Shown here: in pieces, positions 45,960 through 57,869 of the stretch
Layout: the number at the start of each line of letters is the position of its first letter
How positions within the stretch are numbered: the first letter of the stretch is position 1
Assembly: GCA_012934845.2 (NCBI GenBank)
Contig: WNNJ02003516.1
Span: 62,001-126,000, forward strand
Origin: Pomphorhynchus laevis
Lineage: Eukaryota > Acanthocephala > Palaeacanthocephala > Echinorhynchida > Pomphorhynchidae
DNA: 64,000 nt
Direction of reading: 5' to 3'
The notes under the pieces: model-generated
What the model was told of the DNA's origin: nothing
The model's input: only the letters and a program-made list of their open reading frames with translations
Databases searched by the model: none
Program-made: the position numbers and the translations under genes

Positions 45960-48900
45960 CTATTACAGTAACGTCTGAAATTTGATTATTTTTATCGTAA
46001 GATATACCGGTAAAACTTGATGTCCTTGCATTCTGCGGCCGTACACCTTCAACACGACACCATTCTCCTATTTTAATTTGAGACCCCAACACTGTGAGCA
46101 ATATACAAGAATGTGCCTGCAAATAGTGAGTCAAATAGTGCTTTAGATTATTTCAAAAATAAAGTAAAGGAATATTTACTGATATTAAAATGAGTAAATA
46201 TAAAATATTTACTGATATTACGAATATTAAAATGCTTTACAGAGAAAGCCTTTTTGATGAAAATATTATTAAGACGTTTCTAACATTTTAAACAAATTAA
46301 ATCATTAATTTGATAAATGATCAATGTTTTGAAATTAAATTAGTAATGACAATTTTATTAGAAATTAAATTGCCTTACAAAAAAGTCATTTATGTGAAAA
46401 TGCTATCAAAGTTTTCTGCATTGAAAACAGATCAAAACGAAATCAAGAAATTATCTAAAAGCATGTAGTCAGCACGGCTCTCCAAAACCTCCAGGCGACA
46501 AAAACATTGTGTGTCTTAGATATAAAAGTTGCAGATGATGAACAGATACCAATAAAAAATAAATTAAATTGCTATAAAACATATATAATAGTAAACAAGC
46601 TGATGTTATCCATAAATTCTAAAGATCTAGCGTAATTTCAAAACGTCAATATTTAAAGCTTTTTTCAACCATTTTTGAAAATTTTTAGCTGATTGAAAAT
46701 ACTTATTTTTAAGAATTGTTGTCGAACAGTCCACAAAAACGACTGACGATCCTTAAATTATTGATTATTTATCTATCTGGGAGTAACATGGAGAGTGACG
46801 AACCAGAATTAAAATCCAGTATACACAACGGTAGTCGGAATTAATAAATGTAAAGCATGAAAATCTTTAGTGCACTGCGCTTCATGTGATCATTAAGTTC
46901 GGAGAAAAATGCTTATTAATAAAGAGGCAATTTATTTATTATTTATTAAGCAATTTATTCTTGATGTTTTAAAAAATTTAATATTTTCAAATATAAATTG
47001 ATATCGAATATATTATGATATTATAAAATATCATATTTTTTATTGTAAATTATTTACTTTTATTTATTTATTTTCACACGAGTTATTAGCCGCAAATGGC
47101 TATTTTAACTGTTCACATAAAAGGGGAAAATTTTTCTTATTTTATAAACATTTTTGAATTTGTATTACGGCCCTAGGACTTTGGAGATTCTTTAATTGTG
47201 CAAGATCAATACAGATATTTTAATTTTCTTATCGACGTTTCTTTCTCAAGAATTGCTATTTACAAAATTTTATATTTTTATCTCTTACATTTTTTCAGTT
47301 TATTAGAAATTATATCTTTTGAATTGTCACTTGTGATCCTTGTTCTAATCGGATTTAACGTTATTTCAAATTAATTTTAATTAATTTTTTGCAAATTATT
47401 TCATAACGTTTTCGGGTTTCCCTTCTTCATTCACAAAACTGTCAAAGAAAGTTGTGTCAATGAGAAATTAAGAATGAGAAACCCGAAAACGTATTGAAGT
47501 GATTTGAAAAAGAAAAAAGCTTGCTGTTTATAATTACCATTAATTGAAATTAATTTGAAATTTGAAAATTAATTAATTAATAATTAATATAAAATAGATA
47601 ACCAGGCCATGAAGAAGAAGATTTATTTATTTAAAGTACAAACGTTTCGGATTTATCCTGATATTAGTGTGGGTCCTAGCTTCAGTACGAAAATTTAAGG
47701 ACTTTACCATTGATAACGACTTTTGTTAGTATCCTCCTTATCGGCCTATCGTATGGGCCTGTCATCGGGAGTTGTCCGTGTCGAGCAGACAACTCCGACG
47801 AGTTTCCAGGGGCACCACGAGGAGGAACGGACACACCCCATATGGTGTTAATTCTACACAAATAATATTGTATTATATTATTTATATAATAAAATATTCT
47901 ATAAATATTATATTAAATAATATATTATTTAAGAATAATATCATATGCCAAATCAATATCATATATAATTTTAAAAAAATAGCCAAATCATGCCGACGAC
48001 TACTAACGTAAACGTTTTAAGTATAACACTGTAAAACCTTTCGTTCTCTAGTAATTTATTGATAGTTCGTTGATATTTACATGTTAAAAATTAGATAAAA
48101 TATAAATTAGTTAACTTATTTCCTGTATTTTTTATTTTTATTTTTAAAATATTGCTTTTAGTTTTTAATATTAATTTCCTAAAAAGAAGCTGACAAAGAA
48201 AACTTACGCCAATTTCGCAGTTGTCAAGAATTATAGAATCTTTAATACGCACACCTTTATCTATCCTAACACCTTTCCCGATTGACACGTTTGGCCCAAT
48301 CTTTAAAATAATAATAGTTACAGGCAATTAAGCAGGTACTATCACCTCTGCCGATGAATGTATAACTGCGTCTTCTCCAATATATACATTTCCGTGATGG
48401 ATTCCTCTACTAAGATCTCCATCACATTGTAGCTTAGGTACCATTTCTAGATACTTAGAATTCGCTTGTAGCACAGAACTAAACAATTCAAATTGCAAAA
48501 TACAAATATCCTACTTTCTATAAAAATTATAAAACAAGTTTAGTATTTCATATTAAACTTATCTTAACTTTAATTTAATTTTTATTTAATTTTTAACTTT
48601 TAATTAGAATTCTTTCATATCCATGAATGATCAGAACAAAAAAGTTATCTTGAGAGTTAGTCGTAAGGTCCTAGCGGTCCTTAAATTAACGATAGACTGA
48701 TATCAGTAGTTGTAGACCAAGCTAACATGTAGGATTTCTTAAAAGGCGGGTATGAAAATAAACCTGCTTCCTCACGTAATTAAATCTTAAGTGATTAGAA
48801 AATAACTTTTGAATAATCCGAGAATATGCGGACAATGACGAAAATATCGAAAAAAAATGACGAAAGCAATTCTTTGTGTCATCCAAGAAAATGGTTTTCG

Positions 48901-51900
48901 TATCATTCAAGTCTTTGTATAATCCAAAAAAGTAGCCTTGATGGTATCGTAACCATATTTTTAAACAAAATGGTCAAGTCACCGCTGAGCAGATAAGCTT
49001 TTGTAGTCAGGTGATGTGTGGTACCTAATTTCATCCGATATGTAAGTACGACAGGCTGGAATAACTACAATTTCCAGTTGTTGCTCGTAATGAGAAGCAA
49101 TTTAAGTGGGATACGGATGTTCCAAAAACAAATAGTCTATAAATAAAATGGTTTAAAGGTTGTATGTTCATAAGTACCACACGCATAATATTGAGACACG
49201 TAGATTGTGCTAAAATTGGCTTCCAGTATAATTTCATAAAGATACAATGTGTTCTGCAGATTATATTATGTTGGCTTATAATGATGGGATATTATAACAA
49301 ATGCATGACACTTTACTATTGAATGTCAAGCAGCTTTGACGAGAATCAAAACTCCATAAATCGTCTTGGTGTTCAAGTATCGAAGTCGAGCTATACAATG
49401 GATATTAGTGGATGAGCTATTAAATTCAGGAGTTTAAGTATAGATGGAAGACCTATAGTAGAATCAAAAATGAATTTATATACGAATCTGTTCAGCAAAG
49501 GTCGTTTTGTATTTATAAGTCGTTATAAATCAAAAATTGATTTATGGAAAATTAGTATATTTGGCTGTCAGTATATTCGTCGTTATTTATTTTTGTCCAT
49601 AAGCCGTTTTATTATAAGTCGTTATTAAGTGATAACGACTTATTTAGTAAACTTAGTGATGTCACTTCCTTAGTACTTCACTTACAATTACTTACCGAAA
49701 GTGCCATCCAGAGCACAATCAGCCATAAAGAGTTTTCTTCGTGACATGTATATAGCCAGTCTTTGAAATAAAACCGAATCTCGTTATCTGTAATGTGCTC
49801 GTAGTACATTCAATGTTATTACACGTTGAAAGAAGGCAGTTGTGTCCATGGAACATGTACTGGGGTGCTACATCGAACGGATTTCCTACTAAGTGTTTCA
49901 AACCCATTAAACTGAAAATAGACGTCAAGGAAATTACATTAAAGAGATCCGGTAACTTAACTTGTTTGAGATCGATTTAGTATATTTACATTTAAAAACT
50001 TAGTTGGTTTAACATAAACTGATAAATGTTTTAGTCCAAATAGTTAATTTCACTTTACGTACAAATTTGACATGTAAATCTAAGCAAGTAATATGGCAGA
50101 AATTTCTAATTTCGCATATATTTTGTGTTGTCGCCATTGTGAGTACAATATAATATAAGCTCGTCAAATCATATAACATTGTCTACTTATTTTATATTAT
50201 TTATAAATTAAAAATAAGGATAAATAATTATAAATAATAAATAATTATATAAGATTATATACAATTAATATTTATCGAGAACTTTGCTTTGATTTTTGTA
50301 AGGATCGTAATGGACTTTGTAACATTTTTGAATAACTGTTGTTGTGATTGTGTTAATTTAACATAAATTATTCACGAATAATTTATGATTTATAATTTAT
50401 TAATTTAAATATACACGCACCAAGAATATCAGATATATTCTTATATCTGATATATCAGAATATACCAGATAATTGGAATTAAAAAATGATTTATTTAAAA
50501 TTAATATATTTAGCTGTATATTTTTGTCTATAGATAAATAATTATAAATAATAAATAATTATATAAGATTTTATAAAATAAATATTTTTAACGATAAAAT
50601 ATATCATTAAAATTTAAAATAAAAATCTTTTTTATGAAAAAATATTACTAATAAATATTACTAATAAATAATATACGATGTATCAGAATACGGATTGGAG
50701 GTCATCATCATTATTTAATGTATTATATTTAATATTCTGTTTCATGTTTTGGTCCATATTTCTCGACCCCACATAGCAGCCGGGCCAAATACGTGCTAAT
50801 GAAGTATTTCTCTTGATCAAATTTGATTATCAAGTATCTTATTCTAATAAAAAGTACATTATTTATTATCCATCCATAAAAATTTTCCGCTAATGATTTT
50901 AAATTTATTTTTAATATTTTGTTCATTTATATTTGGTAAATTTAATATTTTAATATTTTGTTGATTTATTCTTCTTCGTGAAATTGAATATAATAAGCAT
51001 ATAATATCAAAATTATACGTTTAAGTTTATACATTAGAACTAGCCCATATCTCATTGAAAATTTTCACGATCAGTGGATTCTCTAATAAAATTATATCTG
51101 AAGCTTGAATTTGTTGAAAACAGAATAACATAGATGCTTAAATCATTCCAAATTAAATATGAAAATTATCATCATTATCTAAATGACATCAAATATAAAC
51201 CTGTAAAAACGTTGTACATCAAATCGAACCGCAAGAAGATGAAATAAACTTTCATGTTACCTTGGGGTTTTGATAGAACCCCAGAATCGTTCTGTGCAAA
51301 AAGCATATAATTCGTTTCTGCCAACAATAATTGGAAATATTTCATTTTCAAGCTGAATTTTGCCGTTTGAGTTGCTAAATTATATCGTATAATAAAACTC
51401 TTTATTCTAAATTGAAAAATCCCTCAACCTACGAATTCGAAGACGAAACTTCTTGGAAATACTTCATTATCGTCGCTGGTTTAAATAGATATACACCACA
51501 GTTTACTGTTGATGATACAAAAGAGCTGGGCTTCTCCACGAAATGACGTACACAGTGGCTAACTTCATCAATTACAACACAGCCATAATCATTTGAACTC
51601 TCGTCCATGATCTGTTTTAAAATAATTCGCGAGCATACAATTTAACTTCCAAAAATAATAGTTTCGTTATTTAAGACAATAGAATCAAAACGTTTACAAA
51701 ATATAAATTTTTTAAAAAATTTAAAAATTTGTTAATCATCAATTTGTTAAGAATATATGACGATTTGGGAACATAAAGATTAATACAAATTTAATGTTCT
51801 TAGTGTTATGAAAAGTAATGTAATCGAAAGTGTTAGGTAAAGAGCGTTACCTATTGAATAAATATTACCTAAGGCAGAATTTTTAACATATTTGACTGTG

Positions 51901-54900
51901 GTTCCAAATCATCTCTGTTTATTGAATTAAATTGTATTTGCTACTGTCATCGTCTGTCTTCCGCGTCTGGCTAGAAATGATTGCGTACATAATTTACGCA
52001 GAATGGTCTCACACTCTCTCTTGTAAATTGTATTTAAAAATCAACTTCACTTCATAATGTGCTTTTAATCTCTGGTCGAGATAGCGCGTATTTTGATCAA
52101 TTATAATATGATACAGAGATTTTGAGTTTGTATTAACAACCCAAAAATTATAAGATAATATTTAATATTATATTATATATAATATTATAATATAACATAT
52201 ATTATTATATTATAATATTAATCACTTTAAAAATCAATTTTCCGTTGTGGAGCTATAATCTTTGTATTCGGGGGTTAGAAATAAAGTTTTATATCATCAT
52301 ATAAAATATTACAAATTAAATAAGAAAAGTTTAGGTTTTACAAAAATCGCCGGGTGTTTAATCGCGCGTATTTTGATCAATTATAATATGATACAGAGAT
52401 TTTGAGTTTTTATTAACAACCCAAAAATTATAATATAATATTTAATATTATATTATATATAATATTATAATATAACATATATTATTATATTATAATATTA
52501 ATCACTTTAAAAATCAATTTTCCGTTGTGGAGCTATAATCTTTGTATTCGGGGGTTAGAAATAAAGTTTTATATCATCATATAAAATATTACAAATTAAA
52601 TAAGAAAAGTTTAGGTTTTACAAAAATCGCCGGGTGTTTAATCGCGCGTATTTTGATCAATTATAATATGATACAGAGATTTTGAGTTTTTATTAACAAC
52701 CCAAAAATTATAATATAATATTTAATATTATATTATATATAATATTATAATATAACATATATTATTATATTATAATATTAATCACTTTAAAAATCAATTT
52801 TCCGTTGTGGAGCTATAATCTTTGTATTCGGGGGTTAGAAATAAAGTTTTATATCATCATATAAAATATTACAAATTAAATAAGAAAAGTTTAGGTTTTA
52901 CAAAAATCGCCGGGTGTTTAATCGCGCGTATTTTGATCAATTATAATATGATACAGAGATTTTGAGTTTTTATTAACAACCCAAAAATTATAAGATAATA
53001 TTTAATATTATATTATATATAATATTATAATATAACATATATTATTATATTATAATATTAATCACTTTAAAAATCAATTTTCCGTTGTGGAGCTATAATC
53101 TTTGTATTCGGGGGTTAGAAATAAAGTTTTATATCATCATATAAAATATTACAAATTAAATAAGAAAAGTTTAGGTTTTACAAAAATCGCCGGGTGTTTA
53201 ATCGCGCGTATTTTGATCAATTATAATATGATACAGAGATTTTGAGTTTTTATTAACAACCCAAAAATTATAATATAATATTTAATATTATATTATATAT
53301 AATATAATATTATAATATAACATATATTATTATATTATAATATTAATCACTTTAAAAATCAATTTTCCGTTGTGGAGCTATAATCTTTGTATAAGTTAAT
53401 AAGTTATTATATTTGTTTGTATATCGAAATAAAAACAGCTTTGGATGACTGGCCATATTTATGGAGTGTAACTGCCGAGAAATACGAATTGAATGATACA
53501 ATTTATCAAAATTGTATATATGTGAAATAGAGTACGTAATGAAAATGGCTAAATTGTTTTCTAACTTTGCCAAATGATATAATTTTTGAATACTATGGAA
53601 GTATTTAAACGATTTCGACAGTGATCGGTTTTCATTATATATAATTGTGATAAATTGTAATATGATATAATTATATTATTTCATTTGATATAATTTAAAA
53701 TTTAAAATTATAATTATAATTATAATTTTACTAAATAATTTATAAAAAAGTGTTGCAATACAGCGTATATCCAGTTGATAACTAAAAAAAAAGAAACTTT
53801 AAATTTCTTTTAAAAAATCTTATTTTAAATTTTATAAATTTTAAATATTTTATAATTTTTATTAAAATTATATTTTATAATTTATTAATTAAATTAATTA
53901 ATAATTTAATTAATTTATTAATTGATTTTAAAATATATTTTAATAATTTTATATTTAGTACTACTGATTGATTTTAATTTTAAATTATTTTAGTTATTTT
54001 AGTTTGAAACGCGACAACACTAATACGCAGTAATAGTAATAAAGTAACCGTAATATGTTCATAAAGAATTAATTGACGGCATGATAAAAGTGGACTTAAA
54101 GTCAAAAAAAGTAATTTAATTGTTCTACACCATTGTTTTTAAAATCAGAAATAAAATCAGACATACCTTTGTAACTAACATGCAATGCTGATAATTAACT
54201 TTGGTAAAGAATTGTATGAATTCTTTTAATGGCAAGTCCGCATATACGTCTCCGTTGATAAACAATATCCCGCAGGGCTTACTAGCAAGAATGCGATCAC
54301 GGAAATGAAAAAGACCTCCACCAGTACCCAACGGTTTGGGTTCTTGAATATACCTAGTAAATATAATAAAAATGTAAAATATAAATATTTACCAAGAAAA
54401 ACATTTAATGATTAATTAAATGTTTTTTTTCATTGTTGATTAAATGATTAATCAACAATGTTAATTAAAAACATTTAATTAACATTGTTGAATGAAAAAC
54501 ATTCAACAATGTTAATTCAAGAAAAACATTTTTGAACATTTTTTGAAAATGTTTTGACGAAAATTGTTTTTTTTTTCGACCACTGGACGAAAATCACATA
54601 ATGTACAATCGGTTATTTTTATTGATTATATAATGTGAGTTTTGTTGTTCATTTCTTAATAAAGTAAAAATGCGCTTGAATATGGTTAATTATAAGTAAT
54701 GGGACATTTAATTGTACAAAACTATATTTTATATCGCTTATTTGTTGTATATAAGGTCTTGACACTAGTATTACCCTAGATCGTTATATTATCGAAACCA
54801 TACCAGAAATTAAAACAAATCTTAAAATTGTTTTTAAGACTAGGAAATTTCTGTTTCTAAATTTATTTGGTTTATTAGTTTCTCTTAAGTAATCTGATTA

Positions 54901-56790
54901 TTTGGTCTTCCTATTTCTTATCCGTCAATTATATCGAATTTCAGTTAGCAATTGTTTTTCTTTGTTTCTATCTATCAAATGAATTAAAAGTAGCAAGTAT
55001 TAGAGTATAAATGGAATTATTTGAAGAATATAAATGAATTTAAGGAGAGTGAGACCATTCCGCGTGAATTTCTTGTAAAACATGTAAGCCAGACGCGAAA
55101 GAATGACGAATGCCGTTTCGTCATCACAATGACTCATCAGGGCCAGATCCATCCCACTACTGGATGCAGAAGAGGACTGGCAGACGGCAATCAATGAATA
55201 AATCAATGTGAATGATGTACTAGAAAATTTTCTAGTAGCATCATCGAGTACTAAATCAGCACAACAGCTTCACCAAAAAGGATCATTAGCAAAAGCACTG
55301 GCGTGAATTTCTTGTAAAACATGTAAGCCAGACGCGAAAGAATGACGAATGCCATTTCGTCATCACAATAACTCATCATTGTCAGATCCCTCACACTACT
55401 GGATGCAGAGGAGGACTGGCAACTAATTTATGATAATAGATCATAAATTATGATTATATAAAATCATCGATTATTTCATGATTTATATTTTCACATGACT
55501 CATTCCTGCGCAAAGCTATTATCTGATGTGTGTGGTTATTTCCAAGATGGTGCGTTTCTATTAACTGATTGTCTTAAGCATGCGGAATCGATTTTAAATA
55601 CTAGCACAGCCGCTCCTCTTCGTCGTGTTTTATTACAATGAAACGTTGTAATCGTTAATGAAATTATGGATTGTTAAAATTTGTTTTGTGCTTATCTATG
55701 AACCTGCTCATAAAATTATACTATATGTTCAGCATATGTGTTGAACACATATTCTGAACACATCTTCAATTTTGTTCAATGAAGAAATATACACTCAATT
55801 TTATATACGAGATTACACAGCAAATCAATATTTGCAAAAACATATCATGACCCATGAAACAATCATAATAATTAATCATAGTGGATTATTATCCAATTTA
55901 TTAATTTAATTGAATTAATGTTGTATATGGAACTAATGCGTTTGTGTTGTTGTATAAAATGTGGTTGTTTTTTAATAAAATGGATTAATATGTATAAAAT
56001 GATAATGTCTTGCGTATGTTAAAACTTTATGGAAATTACAGAAATATACACCTATCAGAAAGATATGTCATCCATATATAGTACCAAACTAAAATAAAGT
56101 TCAATAAATTCACTCAGCATTATTTACTCACCATTATATAGATGAAAATATGCTAAAGTCACTTTTGAAATAGCATTGCAGATTAATGACCAAAAGTTAG
56201 TGGGTCTGAACTAACGCTCATTGAACTTTTGTTTTCATTTTATGTATATCTATGTAAATTTAAGTGAATTGAATTAATATAAATTTGAAGCATTTTTTCC
56301 ACTTCAATAAACTAAAACTTATTACTCTCGAATGGCATTGTAGTAGCAAAATTAACGATTACAACATTAAATAAATTGATTGCGACATTGAGAATAAAAA
56401 TGATTGTAATTATGCATTCAAGAAATTAAATACAATTTTTTATTTTAAGTAAAAATAAAAAATTTGCAATTCTTTATTATATATAGTAAAATCGCATTTG
56501 ATGTCAGTACTTCAACATCGTTTCTTTGTAAGTTTTTATACCTTTATTCATATTAAATACCAAGATTAGGTAACTAAATACTTACCTGATAGGAATATTA
56601 AATTTGATTTGCATTTGTTCAATGAGGCGAGAAAGACGTTCATCTATGTCATAGTAGCCTATCAGATTTATACCAGTAATTTTATTAGATAAAGGCGCAC
56701 ATTGACTGATTAAATGTTGAATAATTGGCTGTCCAGCAATAGGAAATAAAGGTTTCGGCAGCTCTAGTGAAAGCGGCCTGAAGCGCGTAC
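45960..56790 (-). CDS. GMPPA: GMPPA: mannose-1-phosphate guanylyltransferase regulatory subunit alpha
   Basis: GMPPA is the catalytically poor partner of GMPPB that senses GDP-mannose in the cytosol. Exons, minus strand in gene order: 56790-56586, 54343-54167, 51611-51433, 51374-51261, 48478-48346, 48300-48208, 46116-45960; all GT-AG with matching phases. Motifs: GTRFRPLSLELPKPLFPIAG (nucleotidyltransferase start), PLGTGGGLFHFRD, FINGDV, YGCVV...HFVEKPSSF, VNCGVYLF, the linker LENEIFPIIVG, and left-handed beta-helix hexapeptides IGPNVSIGKGVRIDKGVRI. About 352 residues are covered of a usual ~420. The first exon (M..A-V-x-L-V-G-G) and the last are missing from view. An ATG in the intron sequence just before exon 56,790 (MHLGTRF) is probably not the true start. 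Long introns carry repeats. Confidence 0.88.
46117..48207 (-). other. GMPPA intron with foldback repeat
   Basis: Besides the foldback at 47,330-47,590, there is a GC-richer patch at 47,640-47,870 with the hairpin GGAGTTGTC...GACAACTCC. No gene was recognised. Confidence 0.5.
47330..47590. repeat. Long imperfect palindrome (foldback)
   Basis: CGTTTTCGGGTTTC at 47,407 pairs perfectly with GAAACCCGAAAACG at 47,478, and the match extends imperfectly outward through TTTCAAATTAATTTTAATTAATT and its complement. A MITE-like unit of about 250 bp unrelated to the one at 36.5 kb. Confidence 0.7.
48479..51260 (-). other. GMPPA intron of 2.8 kb
   Basis: Holds a Penelope-like remnant at 50.6-50.96 kb. 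Other parts are A/T-rich without a recognisable gene. Confidence 0.5.
50600..50960 (-). mobile_element. Penelope-like 3' end remnant
   Basis: On the minus strand the peptide [20 protein letters not shown] matches the RT end at 32.6 kb ([19 protein letters not shown]), followed by a degraded structured motif (GGCCCGGCTGCTATGTGGGG at about 50,790-50,770) and the GATACATCGT 3' UTR block. Old and broken. Confidence 0.65.
51612..52083 (-). other. GMPPA intron sequence before the satellite
   Basis: Around 51,950-52,030 lies an inverted, diverged copy of the repeat at 55.03-55.18 kb (GCGTCTGGCT...GAATGGTCTCACACTCTC). Nothing else was recognised. Confidence 0.45.
52084..53391 (+). repeat. 280-bp satellite array, about 4.7 copies
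   Basis: Units begin GCGCGTATTTTGATCAATT at 52,084, 52,364, 52,644, 52,924 and 53,204, each exactly 280 bp apart; the last is cut after CTTTGTAT. Copies are almost identical. Copies 1 and 4 share ATAAGATAAT where 2, 3 and 5 read ATAATATAAT, and the last copy has a 5-bp insertion in the TA stretch. Located within a GMPPA intron (54,166-51,612). Confidence 0.95.
53396..54160. other. AT-rich intron sequence
   Basis: No feature apart from A/T palindromes. The GMPPA donor GTATGT lies at 54,166-54,161. Confidence 0.5.
55030..55435 (+). repeat. Two direct copies of a ~125-bp repeat
   Basis: CGTGAATTTCTTGTAAAACA...CCAGACGCGAAAGAATGACG...CACTACTGGATGCAGA occurs at 55,062-55,190 and 55,303-55,432 with about 10 differences; a diverged inverted copy is at ~51,960-52,030. 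No coding potential was seen. A dispersed non-autonomous repeat is likely. Confidence 0.75.
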
Positions 56791-56799
56791 CTAAATGCA

Positions 56800-57860
56800 T
56801 ATAATCTTATACAAAGTTTAAAAGCTCTCGATTTGATTATCGAACTTGAAGTGACCAATAACTTGATTTACACGGGCCACTATTGAGTTTTAATATTCAA
56901 ATTAATATTAATACTAATTTAATATTAATACTGCCTTTCAAGCAATAATAAATGTATTTATTGATATTAAAAAATAAATTCACAGAAAAATTATTTATTA
57001 AGTAGGTCAATTATGTTTTCAAAAAGAAATAAATAAAAAATAATCGCCCGAGCAAGATGATTGTAAATCAAATACAATATAAAATAGTACAATGTAAAAA
57101 CAAGCTTCACATTGTCCATTTTATTCGAACCGGGTTGCATAGTAAGTCTGTTCACGATATGCTACTATACGACTCGATCAAAATGTGTTAATTACGCAAA
57201 TTTTGTGAATATATCTAAACATATAATTCATATATTTATTTAGAATAAATTTGTTTTTATGATTTCCCTTTGTCAATATCAGACCTGAAGCGATCAAATT
57301 TATATAAGCAATTTTAAAGCTACTATACATCTAATTTAAACTCCTTCTACTTCCCCAAATATTTATAGTTTATATAAATTCATTTTTACTACGGTAGCAT
57401 TTTTAAAGAGCAGCTTTGCTTAAATGGTATAAGGAAATGTTTGCTGAGACGCTGTTTTTAAGTTAATACATCCATCACTGACAAATACCGCAGGTATTAA
57501 TACTTGTTGCTCGAACCTGCTTTTAAAGAATTGCTATTCATTTTATTATTGAAACAATGGCTAATTGCTTGGCGTATTGCCCATATAGGAAAATCTCCAG
57601 ATTTTGAAATTTCCAAATATCGCTGGAATTGTCTGTCCCTAACAATTGGTGTTGAGTTATTTGCATTCCGATCATAAAGCGCTTTATCTCCCATAATTGT
57701 GTAGTTAGTATATACATTGTATTCCAATTTGTTGGATACTAGGGTATATTAGGTTTTTTTCAGTCGAAAATCTGTGAACAAAAATGTCATATTTTATTAT
57801 TCCTCTCGATCTTTAAAAGCCCTGAACAATAATTATTATTAATACTAGTAATTTATAAGT
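56800..57860. other. Region upstream of GMPPA exon, first exon not found
   Basis: AT-rich. It holds one unassigned minus ORF (57,497-57,727). The expected GMPPA exon 1 (about 12 residues) is too short to find without transcripts. Confidence 0.4.
57497..57727 (-). CDS. Unrecognised 76-codon ORF
   Basis: Begins MEYNVYTNYTIMGDKAL and contains RDRQFQRYLEISKSGDF. Composition is balanced, less A/T-biased than neighbours, but I recognise no family and see no splice-linked exon. It could be an exon of a gene cut by the LINE-A insertions or a chance frame. Confidence 0.2.
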   Translation of the reverse strand: MEYNVYTNYTIMGDKALYDRNANNSTPIVRDRQFQRYLEISKSGDFPIWAIRQAISHCFNNKMNSNSLKAGSSNKY

Positions 57861-57869
57861 AAAAATTTT

